From: Bradyrhizobium sp. CB2312
GTDB taxonomy: Bacteria; Pseudomonadota; Alphaproteobacteria; Rhizobiales; Xanthobacteraceae
Reading direction: 5' to 3'
Length of the DNA stretch: 64,000 bases
Assembly: GCF_029714425.1 (NCBI RefSeq)
Contig: NZ_CP121668.1
Coordinates: 9,569,501-9,633,500, forward strand
Below the pieces are notes generated by a model. It did not search any database, was not told the DNA's origin, and worked only from the letters and a program-made list of their open reading frames with translations. Made by a program: the position numbers and the translations under genes. This document shows, in pieces, positions 51,694 to 61,544 of this stretch. The stretch's first letter is position 1, and every line of letters begins with the position of its first letter.

Positions 51694-51836
51694 CCTCTCC
51701 CCGCGTGCGGGGAGAGGCCGGAGCGCATCGCAAGATGCGATCCGGGTGAGGGGGAATCTCCGCGAGCCGAGCTCTCACCTCCCTCGCGGAGAGCCCCCCT
51801 CACCCCAACCCTCTCCCCGCAGGCGGGGAGAGGGAG
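51694..51836. repeat. palindromic intergenic repeat, family B, copy 2
   Basis: CCTCTCCCCGCGTGCGGGGA at the left, CTCTCCCCGCAGGCGGGGAG at the right, with the inner GGAGCGCATCG and GATCCGGGTGAGGGGGAA as in the first copy at 5505-5667. It lies in the 473-base gap 51458-51930. The remainder holds the divergent promoters of the RND operon and the catabolic operon; I see no gene. Confidence 0.85.
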
Positions 51837-51930
51837 AAGAAGCGGCCAGCGTTTTCGCACATGACGGGTGGCGGGCGCTCGGCTAGACTCCTCCTACAAA
51901 AACAAGACGAATTGTCCGGGGAGGACAGGC

Positions 51931-53085
51931 GTGCACCAGGGACGTGTCGTTTACGGCGCGATCGAGGAAGTCGTGTTCGGCCATCCGGCGGCGAGCGCCA
52001 TCGTCGCGCAGATGGACCGGCTGGGAACGCGCCGTGCCTTCCTGATGGTCTCAGGCACGCTCAACCGGCAGACCGACGAGATCACCAAAATCAAGGACGC
52101 GCTCGGCGCGCGCTGCGCCGGCCTGTTCGACGCCATGCCGGCGCACACGCCGCGCGAGGCCGTCATCGCAGCCACAAACGCGGCGCGCGAGGTGGACGCC
52201 GATCTGATCGTCACCGTGGGCGGCGGCTCGATCACCGACGGCGCCAAGGCGGTTCAGCTCTGCCTTGCCAACGGCATCGACACGATCGAGGGCATCGAGC
52301 GCATCCGCGTGCACAAGGGCGTCGCGCCGGAGATGACCGCGCCGAGCGTGCGCCAGGTCAGCGTGCCGACTACAATCGCCGGCGGAGAGTTCAGCTCCAT
52401 CGCCGGCGTGACCGACCGCGCCGCGCATGTGAAGCAGATGCTGCGGCATCCGCTCACCGTGCCGCGCGCGACCATCCTCGATCCCGCCATCACCGTGCAC
52501 ACGCCGGAATGGCTGTTCCTCTCGACCGGCATCCGCGCCCTCGATCATTGCGTCGAGGCGATCTGCTCGCGCGAGACGCATCCCTATGCCGACGCGCAAT
52601 CCGTCAAGGGCCTTGCCATGCTCGCCGACGCGCTGCCACGGGTAAAGGCCGACCCTGCCGATCTCGACGCGCGGATGGATGCGCAGATCGGCACCTGGCT
52701 GTCGATGGGCGCGCTGGCGGCCGGGGTTCCGATGGGCGCGAGCCACGGCATCGGCTACGTGCTGGGCGCGGCGTTCGACGTGCCGCACGGCTACACCTCC
52801 TGCATCATGCTGCCGGCGGTGATGCGCTGGAACGCACGCGACAATGCCGAGCGCCAGATGATCGTCGCCGCCGCGATGGGCTTTCCCGGCCACAACGCCG
52901 CCGACGTGTTAGATGCCTTCATCCGTTCGCTCGGCATGCCGCGCAGCCTCGCCGAGATGCGGATCACGCCGGAGCATTTTGGCGCGATCGCCGAGCAGGC
53001 GATGCGCACCAACTGGATCCCGCGCAACCCGCGCAGGATCGACGGCCCCGCCGATATCCGCGAAATCCTGCTTCTCGCCGCATGA
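51931..53085 (+). CDS. iron-containing alcohol dehydrogenase / maleylacetate reductase-like enzyme
   Basis: 384 residues with a GTG start at 51931, 6 bases after GGAGG. Type III alcohol dehydrogenase fold: N-terminal NAD domain with VTVGGGSITDGAKAVQL (split), and a C-terminal helical domain with metal ligands around ALDHCVEA, GASHGIGYVLGAAFDV and VPHGYTSCIMLP. The three His in these segments fit the iron site. It is shorter than long-chain alcohol dehydrogenases and near maleylacetate reductases in the pattern PHGYTSC. The gene is followed after 17 bases by an acyl-CoA synthetase gene, which suggests an aromatic or organic acid breakdown pathway. Confidence 0.88.
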   Translation: MHQGRVVYGAIEEVVFGHPAASAIVAQMDRLGTRRAFLMVSGTLNRQTDEITKIKDALGARCAGLFDAMPAHTPREAVIAATNAAREVDADLIVTVGGGSITDGAKAVQLCLANGIDTIEGIERIRVHKGVAPEMTAPSVRQVSVPTTIAGGEFSSIAGVTDRAAHVKQMLRHPLTVPRATILDPAITVHTPEWLFLSTGIRALDHCVEAICSRETHPYADAQSVKGLAMLADALPRVKADPADLDARMDAQIGTWLSMGALAAGVPMGASHGIGYVLGAAFDVPHGYTSCIMLPAVMRWNARDNAERQMIVAAAMGFPGHNAADVLDAFIRSLGMPRSLAEMRITPEHFGAIAEQAMRTNWIPRNPRRIDGPADIREILLLAA

Positions 53086-53102
53086 TCCAAGTCGGAGGAT
53101 AG

Positions 53103-54653
53103 ATGTACACAGGTCACCACGCTCGCCTGCGCCCGCTGCAACCCGCCTTCATCATGGCCGCGACCGGCGAAGCCGTCACCTATCGCGAGCTGGAGGCGCG
53201 CAGCAATCGCCTGGCGCATCTGTTCCGCAAGCACGGCTTGAAGCGGCTCGACCACTATTCGATCTTCATGGAGAACAATGCGCGCTATCTCGAAGCCTGC
53301 GGCGCGGGCGAGCGCTCCGGTCTCTACTACACCTGCATCAACTCGTTCTTGACGCCGGGCGAGCTCGCTTATCTCCTCGTCAACAGCCAGTCGAAAATTT
53401 TGATCACGTCGCGTGCGAAGCTCGACATCGCGCGCGAGGCGATCAACGCGTGTCCTGATGTCAAGCTCTGCATCGTCGCCGACGGTCCCGGCGAGAGCGA
53501 CCGTATCGTTGGACTGGCGGATGTGACCGCCGATCTGCCGGCGACGCCGATCCCGGATGAATGGCTCGGCACTGCGATGCTGTATTCATCGGGCACGACG
53601 GGACGGCCGAAGGGCATTTTGCGGCCACTGCCGGAGGAGCCGCCAAAACACAATCTGCCGCTGTTCGATTTCCTGACGAAACTTTGGCACTACCGCGAGG
53701 GCATGATCTACCTGTCGCCGGCCCCGCTCTATCACTCCGCGCCGCAGGCTGCCGTGAACCTCACGATCCGCATGGGCGGCACCGTGATCATCATGGAGAC
53801 GTTCGATCCCGAGCGCTATCTCCAGCTGGTGCAGCAATGGGGCATCACCCACACCCAGCTGGTGCCGACGATGTTTTCGCGGATGCTGAAGCTGCCGGAA
53901 GAGGTGCGCAAGCGCTACGACCTCTCCTCGCTGGAGATCGCGATCCACGCCGCCGCGCCCTGCCCGGCGCTGGTCAAGGACGACATCATCAAATGGTGGG
54001 GCCCGATCATCCACGAATATTACGGCGCGACCGAAGGTCTCGGCTTCACCGCCTGCAACAGCGAGGAATGGCTGGCGCATCGCGGCACCGTCGGCAAGGT
54101 GCTGCTCGGCGACCTCCACATTCTCGATGAGAACATGCAGCCGTGCCCGACCGGCACGCCCGGCCAAGTCTGGTTCAAGACGGGATCGCCGTTCGAATAT
54201 TTCAGCGACCCTGAAAAGACCAGGGAGGCGCGCTCGGCCGACGGCAGCATGAGCACGGTCGGCGACGTCGGCTATGTCGACGAGGACCGCTTCCTGTATC
54301 TGACCGACCGCGCAACCTTCATGATCATCTCGGGCGGGGTGAACATCTATCCGCAGGAATGCGAGAATCTCTTGATCACCCATCCGAAGGTCGCCGATGC
54401 CGCCGTGTTCGGCGTGCCCAATCCCGATCTCGGCGAGGAGGTGAAGGCGGTGGTGCAGCCGATGCCGGGCGTGGTGCCGGGCGAGGCGCTCGCCGAAGAG
54501 CTGATCGCCTTCTGCGGCCAGTCGCTGTCGCGCCAGAAGGTGCCGCGCTCGGTCGATTTCGAGAAGGAGCTGCCGCGGCTGCCGACGGGCAAGCTGTACA
54601 AGCGGCTGCTAAGGGATCGGTACTGGGGCAACAGGACGTCGCGGATCGTGTGA
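53103..54653 (+). CDS. AMP-forming acyl-CoA synthetase
   Basis: 516 residues, ATG at 53103, 5 bases after GGAGG. ANL superfamily: the phosphate loop is YSSGTTGRPKGIL, the adenine motif is YYGATEGLGF, the hinge region is GDVGYVDEDRFLYLTDR and the C-terminal catalytic Lys is in LPRLPTGKLYKRLLRD. It activates a carboxylic acid as acyl-AMP and makes acyl-CoA in the cytoplasm. The substrate is unknown; a medium-chain or aromatic acid is likely. A ribosome site and 17-base spacing show that it is co-transcribed with the dehydrogenase at 51931. Confidence 0.93.
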   Translation: MYTGHHARLRPLQPAFIMAATGEAVTYRELEARSNRLAHLFRKHGLKRLDHYSIFMENNARYLEACGAGERSGLYYTCINSFLTPGELAYLLVNSQSKILITSRAKLDIAREAINACPDVKLCIVADGPGESDRIVGLADVTADLPATPIPDEWLGTAMLYSSGTTGRPKGILRPLPEEPPKHNLPLFDFLTKLWHYREGMIYLSPAPLYHSAPQAAVNLTIRMGGTVIIMETFDPERYLQLVQQWGITHTQLVPTMFSRMLKLPEEVRKRYDLSSLEIAIHAAAPCPALVKDDIIKWWGPIIHEYYGATEGLGFTACNSEEWLAHRGTVGKVLLGDLHILDENMQPCPTGTPGQVWFKTGSPFEYFSDPEKTREARSADGSMSTVGDVGYVDEDRFLYLTDRATFMIISGGVNIYPQECENLLITHPKVADAAVFGVPNPDLGEEVKAVVQPMPGVVPGEALAEELIAFCGQSLSRQKVPRSVDFEKELPRLPTGKLYKRLLRDRYWGNRTSRIV

Positions 54654-54661
54654 GGCCCACT

Positions 54662-54807
54662 GTCGTCCTGGGGCGCGACGAAGTCGCGAACCCGGGACCC
54701 ATAACCACAGGGAGTGGTTGCCGCGCGAGCAGGTCACTCCGAGTCTTCGCCAAACCGCTTCCTGTGGTTATGGGCCCCGGAGCTGCGCTGCGCTTGTCCG
54801 GGACGAC
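54662..54807. repeat. mosaic intergenic repeat, family C, copy 6
   Basis: GTCGTCCTGGGGCGCGACGA ... CGCTTGTCCGGGACGACGG, with inner GACCCATAACCACAGGGAG and TTCCTGTGGTTATGGGCCCC and GAGTCTTCGCCAAAC between. It lies between the acyl-CoA synthetase gene and the peptide-type ABC operon. The other part of 54654-55027 (54808-55027) shows no gene and has the promoter region of that operon. Confidence 0.85.
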
Positions 54808-55027
54808 GGCGAAGGTTGGCGATGCACCTGCGCAGAACAATCCACACAGGAACCACCTCTTCGCACCTGCACTCTCAATGTGAATGTGTGAAACCCTGCG
54901 GCCTTCCGTCATCCGAATTGTCGAGGCGGCATGCGGCCTTACCGGTTGCCTCCCCCTGCCCGCGTCGCTATCGTCTGACAAACAGGCCGCAAAGGCCCAA
55001 AAGAACTGATGTCCAGGGAGGATGAGA

Positions 55028-56626
55028 ATGCGGAGCGTGTGGGCGCTCGCCGCAATGGCGGCGCTGTCTGTGCTGACGGCCTCGACCGCCACGCTCGCCG
55101 GCGAGCCCAAGCAGGGCGGAATCCTGCGGATGTATCACCGCGACAGCCCCGGCAATGCCTCGATCCATGAAGGCGCGACCTATTCGCTCAATGTTCCCTT
55201 CATGCCCGTCTTCAACAACCTCGTCATCTACAAGCAGGACGAAGCCCAGAACAGGATGGACAACATCGTCCCGGAGCTCGCCGAGAGCTGGGCCTGGGTG
55301 AACGACAACAAGACCCTGACCTTCAAGCTGCGCCAGGGCGTGAAATGGCACGACGGCAAGCCGTTCACCTCTGCGGACGTCAAATGCACCTTCGAGATGC
55401 TGATGGGCAAGTCGCAGCAAAAATTCCGGCAGAACCCACGCAAGACCTGGTACGAGCAGGTCAATGACGTTTCGACCAATGGCGATTTCGAAGTCTCCTT
55501 CAACCTGAAGCGGCCGCAGCCCTCGCTGCTGGCGCTGCTCGCTTCGGGCTACACGCCGGTCTATCCCTGCCACGTCTCGCCCGGCGACATGCGCACGCAT
55601 CCGATCGGAACCGGCCCGTTCAAGTTCGTCGAGTTCAAGGCCAACGAGTCGATCAAGCTGACGCGCAACACCGACTATTGGCGCAAGGGCCGCCCCTATC
55701 TCGACGGCATCGAGTTCACCATCATCCCGAACCGCTCGACCGCGATCCTTGCCTTCGTCGCCGGCAAGTTCGACATGACCTTCCCGACCGAGGTGAGCAT
55801 TCCGCTCTTGAAGGACGTGAAATCGCAGGATCCGAGCGCAGTCTGCGTGGTCGAGCCCAACAACGTCGCCACCAACATCATCGTCAACTCGACCGCGGCG
55901 CCGTTTGACAATGCCGACATCCGCAAGGCGATGGCGCTGGCGCTCGACCGCAAGGCCTTCATCAACATCATGTTCGAGGGTCAGGGCGACATCGGCGGCA
56001 CCATGGAACCAGCGCCGGCCGGACTCTGGGCGATGCCGAAGGAGATGCTGGAGAGCATTCCCGGCTACGGCCCCGACGTGAACGCCAACCGCGAGCAGGC
56101 CAAGAAGCTGATGCAGAAGGCCGGTTACGGACCGGACAAGCATCTTGCGGTGAAGATCTCGACCCGCAACATCCCGGTCTACCGCGATCCCGCGGTGATC
56201 CTGATCGACCAGCTCAAGAGCATCTATATCGACGGCGAGCTCGACGTGGTCGAAACCGCGAACTGGTTCCCGAAAGTCGCGCGCAAGGACTACATGCTCG
56301 GCCTGAACCTTACCGGCAATGCGGTCGACGATCCCGACCAGTCCTTCTATGAAAACTATTCCTGCGGCTCGGAGCGCAACTACACCAACTACTGCAACAA
56401 AGAGATCGAGAAGCTGTTCGACGTGCAGTCGCAGGAGACCGATATCGCCAAACGCAAGAAGCTGGTGTGGGAGATCGACAAGAAGTTGCAGGAGGACGTC
56501 GCCCGCCCGATCATCTTCCACGCGCGCACCGGCACCTGCTGGAAGCCCTATGTCAAGGGCGTGACCGTGATGTCGAACAGCTCCTATAATGGATACCGCT
56601 ACGAGGACGTGTGGATGAACAAGTAG
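55028..56626 (+). CDS. peptide-type ABC substrate-binding protein (SBP family 5)
   Basis: 532 residues, start ATG at 55028, 7 bases after AGGGAGG (the ATG two codons earlier is too close to that site). A Sec signal (WALAAMAALSVLTASTATLA) cleaves before GEPKQGG. The body has VPELAESWAWVNDNKTLTF (split), KLRQGVKWHDGKPFTSADV, GTGPFKFVEFKANESI and DNADIRKAMALALDR. First gene of a five-gene importer. Ligand unknown. Confidence 0.94.
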   Translation: MRSVWALAAMAALSVLTASTATLAGEPKQGGILRMYHRDSPGNASIHEGATYSLNVPFMPVFNNLVIYKQDEAQNRMDNIVPELAESWAWVNDNKTLTFKLRQGVKWHDGKPFTSADVKCTFEMLMGKSQQKFRQNPRKTWYEQVNDVSTNGDFEVSFNLKRPQPSLLALLASGYTPVYPCHVSPGDMRTHPIGTGPFKFVEFKANESIKLTRNTDYWRKGRPYLDGIEFTIIPNRSTAILAFVAGKFDMTFPTEVSIPLLKDVKSQDPSAVCVVEPNNVATNIIVNSTAAPFDNADIRKAMALALDRKAFINIMFEGQGDIGGTMEPAPAGLWAMPKEMLESIPGYGPDVNANREQAKKLMQKAGYGPDKHLAVKISTRNIPVYRDPAVILIDQLKSIYIDGELDVVETANWFPKVARKDYMLGLNLTGNAVDDPDQSFYENYSCGSERNYTNYCNKEIEKLFDVQSQETDIAKRKKLVWEIDKKLQEDVARPIIFHARTGTCWKPYVKGVTVMSNSSYNGYRYEDVWMNK

Positions 56627-56662
56627 CAGCGGGCGGCTGACGGGTTCGACAGGAGGCGATGC

Positions 56663-57610
56663 ATGTTTGCCTATCTGGTGCGGCGCCTGTTCCTGATGCT
56701 CGTGACCCTGTTCGGGATCTCGGTCGTCATCTTCTTCCTGCTGCGCATCGTGCCCGGCAACATCGTCGACATCCTGTTCGCCGCCGCCGGCTACGTCGAT
56801 CCCGCCGACAAGGCCAATCTGGAGAAGGAGCTCGGCATCGACCAGCCGCTGGTCGTGCAGTACTGGCACTGGATCAGCGGTTTCCTGCGCGGCGACTTTG
56901 GTTATTCCTACGTCTCGGAGAAGCCGGCGCTGCAGGAGATTTTGCCGCGGATTCCGATCACCGCCCGGCTCGCGGGCCTTGCGCTGCTGTTCTCGGCATC
57001 GATCGGCATCCCGCTCGGCGTCATCAGCGCGGTGAAGCAGGGCACGCGGCTCGATTATGCCTTGCGCGTCGTCAGCCTCAGCGGCCTGTCGCTGCCCTCG
57101 TTCTGGCTCGGCCTGCTCATCCTCACCGCGTCGGTGGCGATGTTCGGCCAGATGCCGATCTTCAATCCGAATCCGCAGACCTGGCTCGAGGCGTTCGCGA
57201 CCTACGCCGTGCCGGCCGCCGCTGTCGGCTTCCGCAGCGCGGCGCTGACCATGCGCATCACGCGGTCCTCGATGCTGGAGGTGCTGCGGCAGGACTACAT
57301 CCGCACCGCGCGCGCCAAGGGCGCATCCGATGCCGCTGTGAACTATCACCACGCGCTGAAGAACGCGATCCTGCCCGTCATCACCGTGATCGGCATCGAG
57401 GCGGCATTCCTGATCGGCGGCCTCATCGTCACCGAGACCGTGTTCAACATCCCCGGCGTCGCACGCTTCCTGGTCGAGGCGATCCGCTGGCGCGATTATC
57501 CGATCGTGCAGAACCTCGTGATGTTCATCGCTGTCGTCGTCGTGTTCGCGAATTTCACCGTCGACATGCTCTACGCGGTGTTCGACCCGCGGATCAGGTA
57601 CACGGATTAG
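56663..57610 (+). CDS. peptide-type ABC permease, DppB-like
   Basis: 315 residues, ATG at 56663, 6 bases after AGGAGG. Six helices. N-terminal helix MFAYLVRRLFLMLVTLFGIS, then the SEKPALQEILPRIPITARLA linker and the coupling helix with the EAA-like DYIRTARAKGASDAAVNYHH. Forms the channel with the partner permease at 57620. Confidence 0.94.
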   Translation: MFAYLVRRLFLMLVTLFGISVVIFFLLRIVPGNIVDILFAAAGYVDPADKANLEKELGIDQPLVVQYWHWISGFLRGDFGYSYVSEKPALQEILPRIPITARLAGLALLFSASIGIPLGVISAVKQGTRLDYALRVVSLSGLSLPSFWLGLLILTASVAMFGQMPIFNPNPQTWLEAFATYAVPAAAVGFRSAALTMRITRSSMLEVLRQDYIRTARAKGASDAAVNYHHALKNAILPVITVIGIEAAFLIGGLIVTETVFNIPGVARFLVEAIRWRDYPIVQNLVMFIAVVVVFANFTVDMLYAVFDPRIRYTD

Positions 57611-57619
57611 GAGAGCTGC

Positions 57620-58513
57620 TTGGCCGCGATCGACTTTGACGTTGAACTGAGACGCGCCGGGGCGCATGCGACCGGCGGTTGGCGGCGCGTGTTGTTCATG
57701 GCGCAGCGACACGTGCTGGGCGCGGCCGGGCTCGTCATCATGACGGTGTTCGTGCTGACAGCCGTCTTCGCCGATTTCATCGCGCGCTACGACCCCCTCA
57801 CGGTCGACGCCGCGCGCGCGCTGGCACGCCCGAGCTGGGCGCACTGGATGGGCACGGACTCGTTCGGCCGCGACGTGTTCAGCCGCATCATCCACGGCGC
57901 GCGGATCTCGCTCGCGGTCGGCATCGGCTCGACCGCGCTCGGCGGCACCATCGGTGTCATCGTCGGCCTCACCTCCGGCTATCTCTCCGGCTGGGTCGAC
58001 CTCGTGTTCCAGCGCGTCTCCGACGTCCTCCAGGCGCTGCCGCTGCTGGTGCTCGCCTTGATCATGACGGCGGCGCTCGGCCCGTCCCTGCCGAACGTCA
58101 TCATCGCCATCGCGATCCCGCTGATCCCGACCGTGTCGCGCGTCATCCGCGCCAACACGCTGGCGCTGCGCGAGCAGCCCTTCGTCGAAGCCGCCAAGTC
58201 GATCGGCATGAGCGAGGTCCGCATCGCACTGCGGCACGTGCTGCCGAACACGCTGGCGCCGCTGATCGTGCTCGCCACCGCACAACTCGGCTCGACCATC
58301 CTCACCGAGGCTTCACTCTCCTTTCTTGGCCTCGGCATTCCCGAGCCTTATCCGTCCTGGGGCCGCATGCTCTCCGAGTCCGCCGCCGAATATGTCCGCA
58401 CCGCGCCGTGGCTGGTGATCTTCCCCGGCATCGCGATCAGCCTCGCCGTGTTCGGCACCAATTTGTTCGGCGACGCCCTGCGCGACATCCTCGATCCCCG
58501 GCAGCGCGGCTGA
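57620..58513 (+). CDS. peptide-type ABC permease, DppC-like
   Basis: 297 residues with a TTG start at 57620, 6 bases after AGGAGA. N-terminal soluble stretch, six helices from about residue 30, the [20 protein letters not shown] segment of DppC proteins and the coupling helix [20 protein letters not shown]. Its stop overlaps the next start (TGATG). Confidence 0.94.
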   Translation: MAAIDFDVELRRAGAHATGGWRRVLFMAQRHVLGAAGLVIMTVFVLTAVFADFIARYDPLTVDAARALARPSWAHWMGTDSFGRDVFSRIIHGARISLAVGIGSTALGGTIGVIVGLTSGYLSGWVDLVFQRVSDVLQALPLLVLALIMTAALGPSLPNVIIAIAIPLIPTVSRVIRANTLALREQPFVEAAKSIGMSEVRIALRHVLPNTLAPLIVLATAQLGSTILTEASLSFLGLGIPEPYPSWGRMLSESAAEYVRTAPWLVIFPGIAISLAVFGTNLFGDALRDILDPRQRG

Positions 58514-59520
58514 TGGCGCAAGAATCCGACCTCGTGCTCGATGTGAAGAACCTGAAGACGGTGTTCTTCACGAACTCCGGCCTGTTCAAGGCCGTCGACG
58601 ACGTCTCCTTCACCGTGAAGCGTGGCGAGACGCTGGCGATCGTCGGCGAATCCGGTTGCGGCAAGAGCGTCACCGCGCTGTCACTGATGCGGCTGGTGCC
58701 CGATCCGCCCGGACGCATCGTTGGCGGATCTGTTACGCTCGAAGGCACCGATCTGCTGGCGCTGGACGAGGCGCAAATGCGCGCGATCCGGGGAAATCGC
58801 ATCTCCATGATCTTCCAGGAGCCGATGACCTCGCTCAACCCGGTGATGCGGATCGGCGACCAGATCGTCGAGGCCGTGCGGCTGCACCGGAACATCTCGT
58901 CGAAGGAGGCGCAAAACATCGCCGTTGATATGCTGCGGCTGGTGCGCATTCCCGAGCCGGCACGACGTGCGAAGGAGTATCCGCACCAGCTCTCCGGCGG
59001 CATGCGCCAGCGCGCGATGATCGCTATGGCGCTGGCGTGCCGGCCGGCACTGCTGATCGCGGACGAGCCGACGACTGCGCTCGACGTCACCATCCAGGCA
59101 CAGATTTTGGCGCTGATCCTCGATCTCCAGAAGGAGCTCGGCACCGGGCTCGTGCTGATCACGCACGACCTCGGCGTGGTCGCGCAGACCGCGCAGCGCG
59201 TCATCGTGATGTATGCGGGGCGGAAGGTCGAGGAAGCCAGCGTCGAGGCGCTGTTCGCCGCGCCGAAGCATCCCTACACGCGCGGGCTGATGGCCTCGAT
59301 CCCGGCTGTGCCCGCCTCCGGCGTGCCTGCGCAGGCGCGGCTCAATGAAATCCCCGGCACCGTGCCGTCGCTGGTGCGGCTGCCGAAAGGCTGCGCCTTC
59401 GCGCCGCGCTGCAAGCTCGCGATCAAGCGCTGCGAGGCAGAATACCCGCCGCTGGCGGATTGGGGCGGCGGCCATCTCGCGGCGTGCTGGCGCGCGGCTG
59501 AAGTTGCGGAGGTGGCATGA
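58513..59520 (+). CDS. peptide-type ABC ATP-binding protein, DppD-like
   Basis: 335 residues, ATG at 58513. Walker A GESGCGKS, signature [15 protein letters not shown], Walker [15 protein letters not shown]-loop LITHDLGV, and the C-terminal oligopeptide/dipeptide extension with [15 protein letters not shown], whose cysteines bind an iron-sulfur cluster in some homologues. It overlaps the next ATPase gene by four bases. Confidence 0.95.
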   Translation: MAQESDLVLDVKNLKTVFFTNSGLFKAVDDVSFTVKRGETLAIVGESGCGKSVTALSLMRLVPDPPGRIVGGSVTLEGTDLLALDEAQMRAIRGNRISMIFQEPMTSLNPVMRIGDQIVEAVRLHRNISSKEAQNIAVDMLRLVRIPEPARRAKEYPHQLSGGMRQRAMIAMALACRPALLIADEPTTALDVTIQAQILALILDLQKELGTGLVLITHDLGVVAQTAQRVIVMYAGRKVEEASVEALFAAPKHPYTRGLMASIPAVPASGVPAQARLNEIPGTVPSLVRLPKGCAFAPRCKLAIKRCEAEYPPLADWGGGHLAACWRAAEVAEVA

Positions 59521-60503
59521 CCCGGGCTCTGCTCGAAGTCACCGACCTCAAGAAATATTATCCGGTGCGCGCCGGCGTGCTGCGCCGACAGGTCGGCACC
59601 GTGCACTCGGTCGACGGCGTCTCGTTCTCACTTGGGGCCGGCGAGACGCTCGGCCTCGTCGGCGAATCCGGTTGCGGCAAGTCGACGGTGGCGCGCAGCG
59701 TGCTGCGGCTGGTCGAGCCGACCTCGGGCCAGATCCGCCTCGACGGCGAGGACATCACGCATCTGTCCGAAACCGCGCTGCGCCCGCATCGCCGCTCGAT
59801 GCAGATCGTGTTTCAGGACCCGTTCGCCTCGCTCAATCCGCGCATGACCGCGGGCGATATCGTCGGCGAGCCGCTCGCCGTGCACGGGCTCGCCACCGGC
59901 AAGGAGTTGGAGGCGCGCGTCGCAAAACTGTTCGAGCAGGTGGGCCTGCGGGCGGACCAGATGCGCAACTTCCCGCATCAATTCTCCGGCGGCCAGCGCC
60001 AGCGCATCTGCATCGCCCGAGCCCTCGCGCTGGAGCCGCGCCTGATCGTCTGCGACGAGCCGGTGTCCGCGCTCGACGTCTCGATCCAGGCGCAGGTGAT
60101 CAATTTGCTGATCGACCTGCAACGCCAGCATGGCTTCTCCTATCTCTTCATCGCGCACGACCTCGCCGTGGTCGCCCATATCAGCCACCGCGTCGCTGTG
60201 ATGTATCTTGGCCGCATCGTCGAGATCGCCGGCAAGGACGAGCTGTTCCGCAATCCCAGGCATCCCTACACGCAGGCCCTGCTCGCCTCGGTGCCGATCG
60301 CCAACCCGCTCGCGAAGAAGCTGGCGCCGCTGGTCGATGGCGATGTGCCGAGCCCGGTCAATCCGCCCTCCGGCTGCGCGTTTCACACGCGCTGCCGGTT
60401 TGCGATGGAGCAGTGCAAGATGGAGCGGCCGGCGCTGGTGGATGCGGGCGACGGGCATCAGGTGGCGTGCCTGCTCAATGACGGGACAGGGCGGGGGCAG
60501 TAG
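59517..60503 (+). CDS. peptide-type ABC ATP-binding protein, DppF-like
   Basis: 328 residues. Walker [10 protein letters not shown], signature [15 protein letters not shown], Walker [15 protein letters not shown]-loop FIAHDLAV, C-terminal [15 protein letters not shown]. It completes the importer (receptor, two permeases, two ATPases). Its last 29 bases overlap the 3' end of the convergent membrane-protein gene at 60475. Confidence 0.95.
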   Translation: MTRALLEVTDLKKYYPVRAGVLRRQVGTVHSVDGVSFSLGAGETLGLVGESGCGKSTVARSVLRLVEPTSGQIRLDGEDITHLSETALRPHRRSMQIVFQDPFASLNPRMTAGDIVGEPLAVHGLATGKELEARVAKLFEQVGLRADQMRNFPHQFSGGQRQRICIARALALEPRLIVCDEPVSALDVSIQAQVINLLIDLQRQHGFSYLFIAHDLAVVAHISHRVAVMYLGRIVEIAGKDELFRNPRHPYTQALLASVPIANPLAKKLAPLVDGDVPSPVNPPSGCAFHTRCRFAMEQCKMERPALVDAGDGHQVACLLNDGTGRGQ

Positions 60504-61287
60504 ACCGCATCGCCCGGATCACCGGCCAAGCCGCCAGCGCGGCGGCGAGATGCTTGAGCGTGTGGCCCGAAACAAGGTGCCTTGTCGCTTCGAAGATGGT
60601 CGCGTCGCCGAGCTCGAAAAGCTTGGCCAGCACATAGAAGACAATCACGCCGCCGAGCGGCACGCCGAATGCGCCGGGCCGGGGCCGCGTCAACGCGAGG
60701 CCGACAGCGAGCGCCATGCCGCCGAACTGCACGACCGCCCATGGCGTGAGATTCTCGCGTGCCACCCAGGCCGCGAGCGGGCCCGCAAACATCATCAGCA
60801 CCACCATCGCCAGACCGGCGCGCCTGCTGACGCGTTCGCTGGCCGCGATGCCGAGAAAGCCCGCGAACGCCACCGCCATGCCGAGACGATCGGCCACGAG
60901 CCGCTGCGGCGCGTCGGGATCGAGATGATAGATGCTCGACCCGATGCAGGTGAGGATCAAACCCACGAAGAAGCAGCCTGTCCCCACGGGCGCATCATTG
61001 CGGGCGCGCAGCAGCATCAGGCCCCAGACGCCCATCGCCACGAAGGTGAGATTGCTCAGCACGTCGCCTGCGTTGGGCCCGCCCAGCCAGAAGCGGGTGT
61101 CGACGTAATGCGGGATTGGCCAGGCGGAGGCGTGCAGCGCGGGCGCGAAGAGCGCCGCCAAGGTCAGGACGAAAAGCGCGGCGAGCAGGCATTTCTCGCG
61201 AAAGTGCGGGGCGCCGACTGCGAAACGGGGGCGCACTGAGGGGAATATCGCATCGATCGCTTGGACGGGGTCATTTGCGCGCAACAT
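60475..61287 (-). CDS. CREST-superfamily membrane hydrolase (alkaline ceramidase/PAQR-like)
   Basis: 270 residues, start ATG at 61287 ([12 protein letters not shown]), 6 bases after GGAG; an upstream in-frame ATG at 61350 lies in the operator region and is rejected. Seven predicted helices. The superfamily pattern of zinc-dependent lipid hydrolases is visible: GDVLSNLTF (Asp75, Ser78, Asn79) after helix 1, GSSIYH (Ser117/118, His121), VADRLGM (Asp133) and the last helix GHTLKHLAA (His242, His246). The three His plus Asp and Ser fit the metal-site residues of alkaline ceramidase, Per1 and PAQR receptors. Substrate not known; amide- or ester-linked lipids such as ceramide-like or ornithine lipids are possible (inference). 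Confidence 0.8.
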   Translation of the reverse strand: MLRANDPVQAIDAIFPSVRPRFAVGAPHFREKCLLAALFVLTLAALFAPALHASAWPIPHYVDTRFWLGGPNAGDVLSNLTFVAMGVWGLMLLRARNDAPVGTGCFFVGLILTCIGSSIYHLDPDAPQRLVADRLGMAVAFAGFLGIAASERVSRRAGLAMVVLMMFAGPLAAWVARENLTPWAVVQFGGMALAVGLALTRPRPGAFGVPLGGVIVFYVLAKLFELGDATIFEATRHLVSGHTLKHLAAALAAWPVIRAMRSTAPALSRH

Positions 61288-61305
61288 GCGTGGCTCCAGA
61301 CGAAT

Positions 61306-61350
61306 TGAACGAAGTTCATTATTGATAGCGTAAAAATGAACAACGTTCAA
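61306..61350 (-). promoter_or_regulatory. promoter with two TGAAC-N3-GTTCA operators for the CREST gene
   Basis: TGAAC-GAA-GTTCA at 61306-61318 and TGAAC-AAC-GTTCA at 61337-61349, centres 31 bases apart (three helical turns). On the minus strand a -35 TTGAAC (61345-61350) and a -10 TATCAA (61322-61327) are separated by exactly 17 bases. The upstream operator lies on the -35 and the downstream one lies at the expected transcription start, about 28 bases before the ATG. A TetR-type repressor is the likely reader. Confidence 0.6.
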
Positions 61351-61430
61351 TGGGATTGTGCGTAAGCTTTGCGAGCTGGAATGCCTTTGAAATTATTTGG
61401 ATTTTCGGGGTTCACGACCGAGGAGGTGCC

Positions 61431-61521
61431 GTAGGGTGGGCAAAGCGAAGCGTGCCCACGATCCCGCACAAAATCACCGGCTATTGGTGGGCACGGCGCT
61501 TTGCGCCTTTGCCCACCCTAC
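61431..61521. repeat. palindromic intergenic repeat, family E, copy 2
   Basis: GTAGGGTGGGCAAAGCGAAG ... GCGCCTTTGCCCACCCTAC, 91 bases, same as at 22917-23005 apart from the centre. It lies 23 bases before the carboxylase 3' end. Confidence 0.88.
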
Positions 61522-61544
61522 GATCGCGGTGCTCGCGGCGCCGA

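Noticed and set aside
51931..53085. Start at an upstream in-frame ATG at 51868
   Set aside because: The GTG at 51931 has an ideal GGAGG ribosome site, and the added residues (with two Lys-Asn pairs) do not resemble the family N-terminus.
54968..58285. A 1105-codon open frame on the minus strand across the ABC operon
   Set aside because: Compositionally biased (Asp/Arg/His/Val-rich) antisense frame over three well-defined ABC genes; no signature of a protein family.
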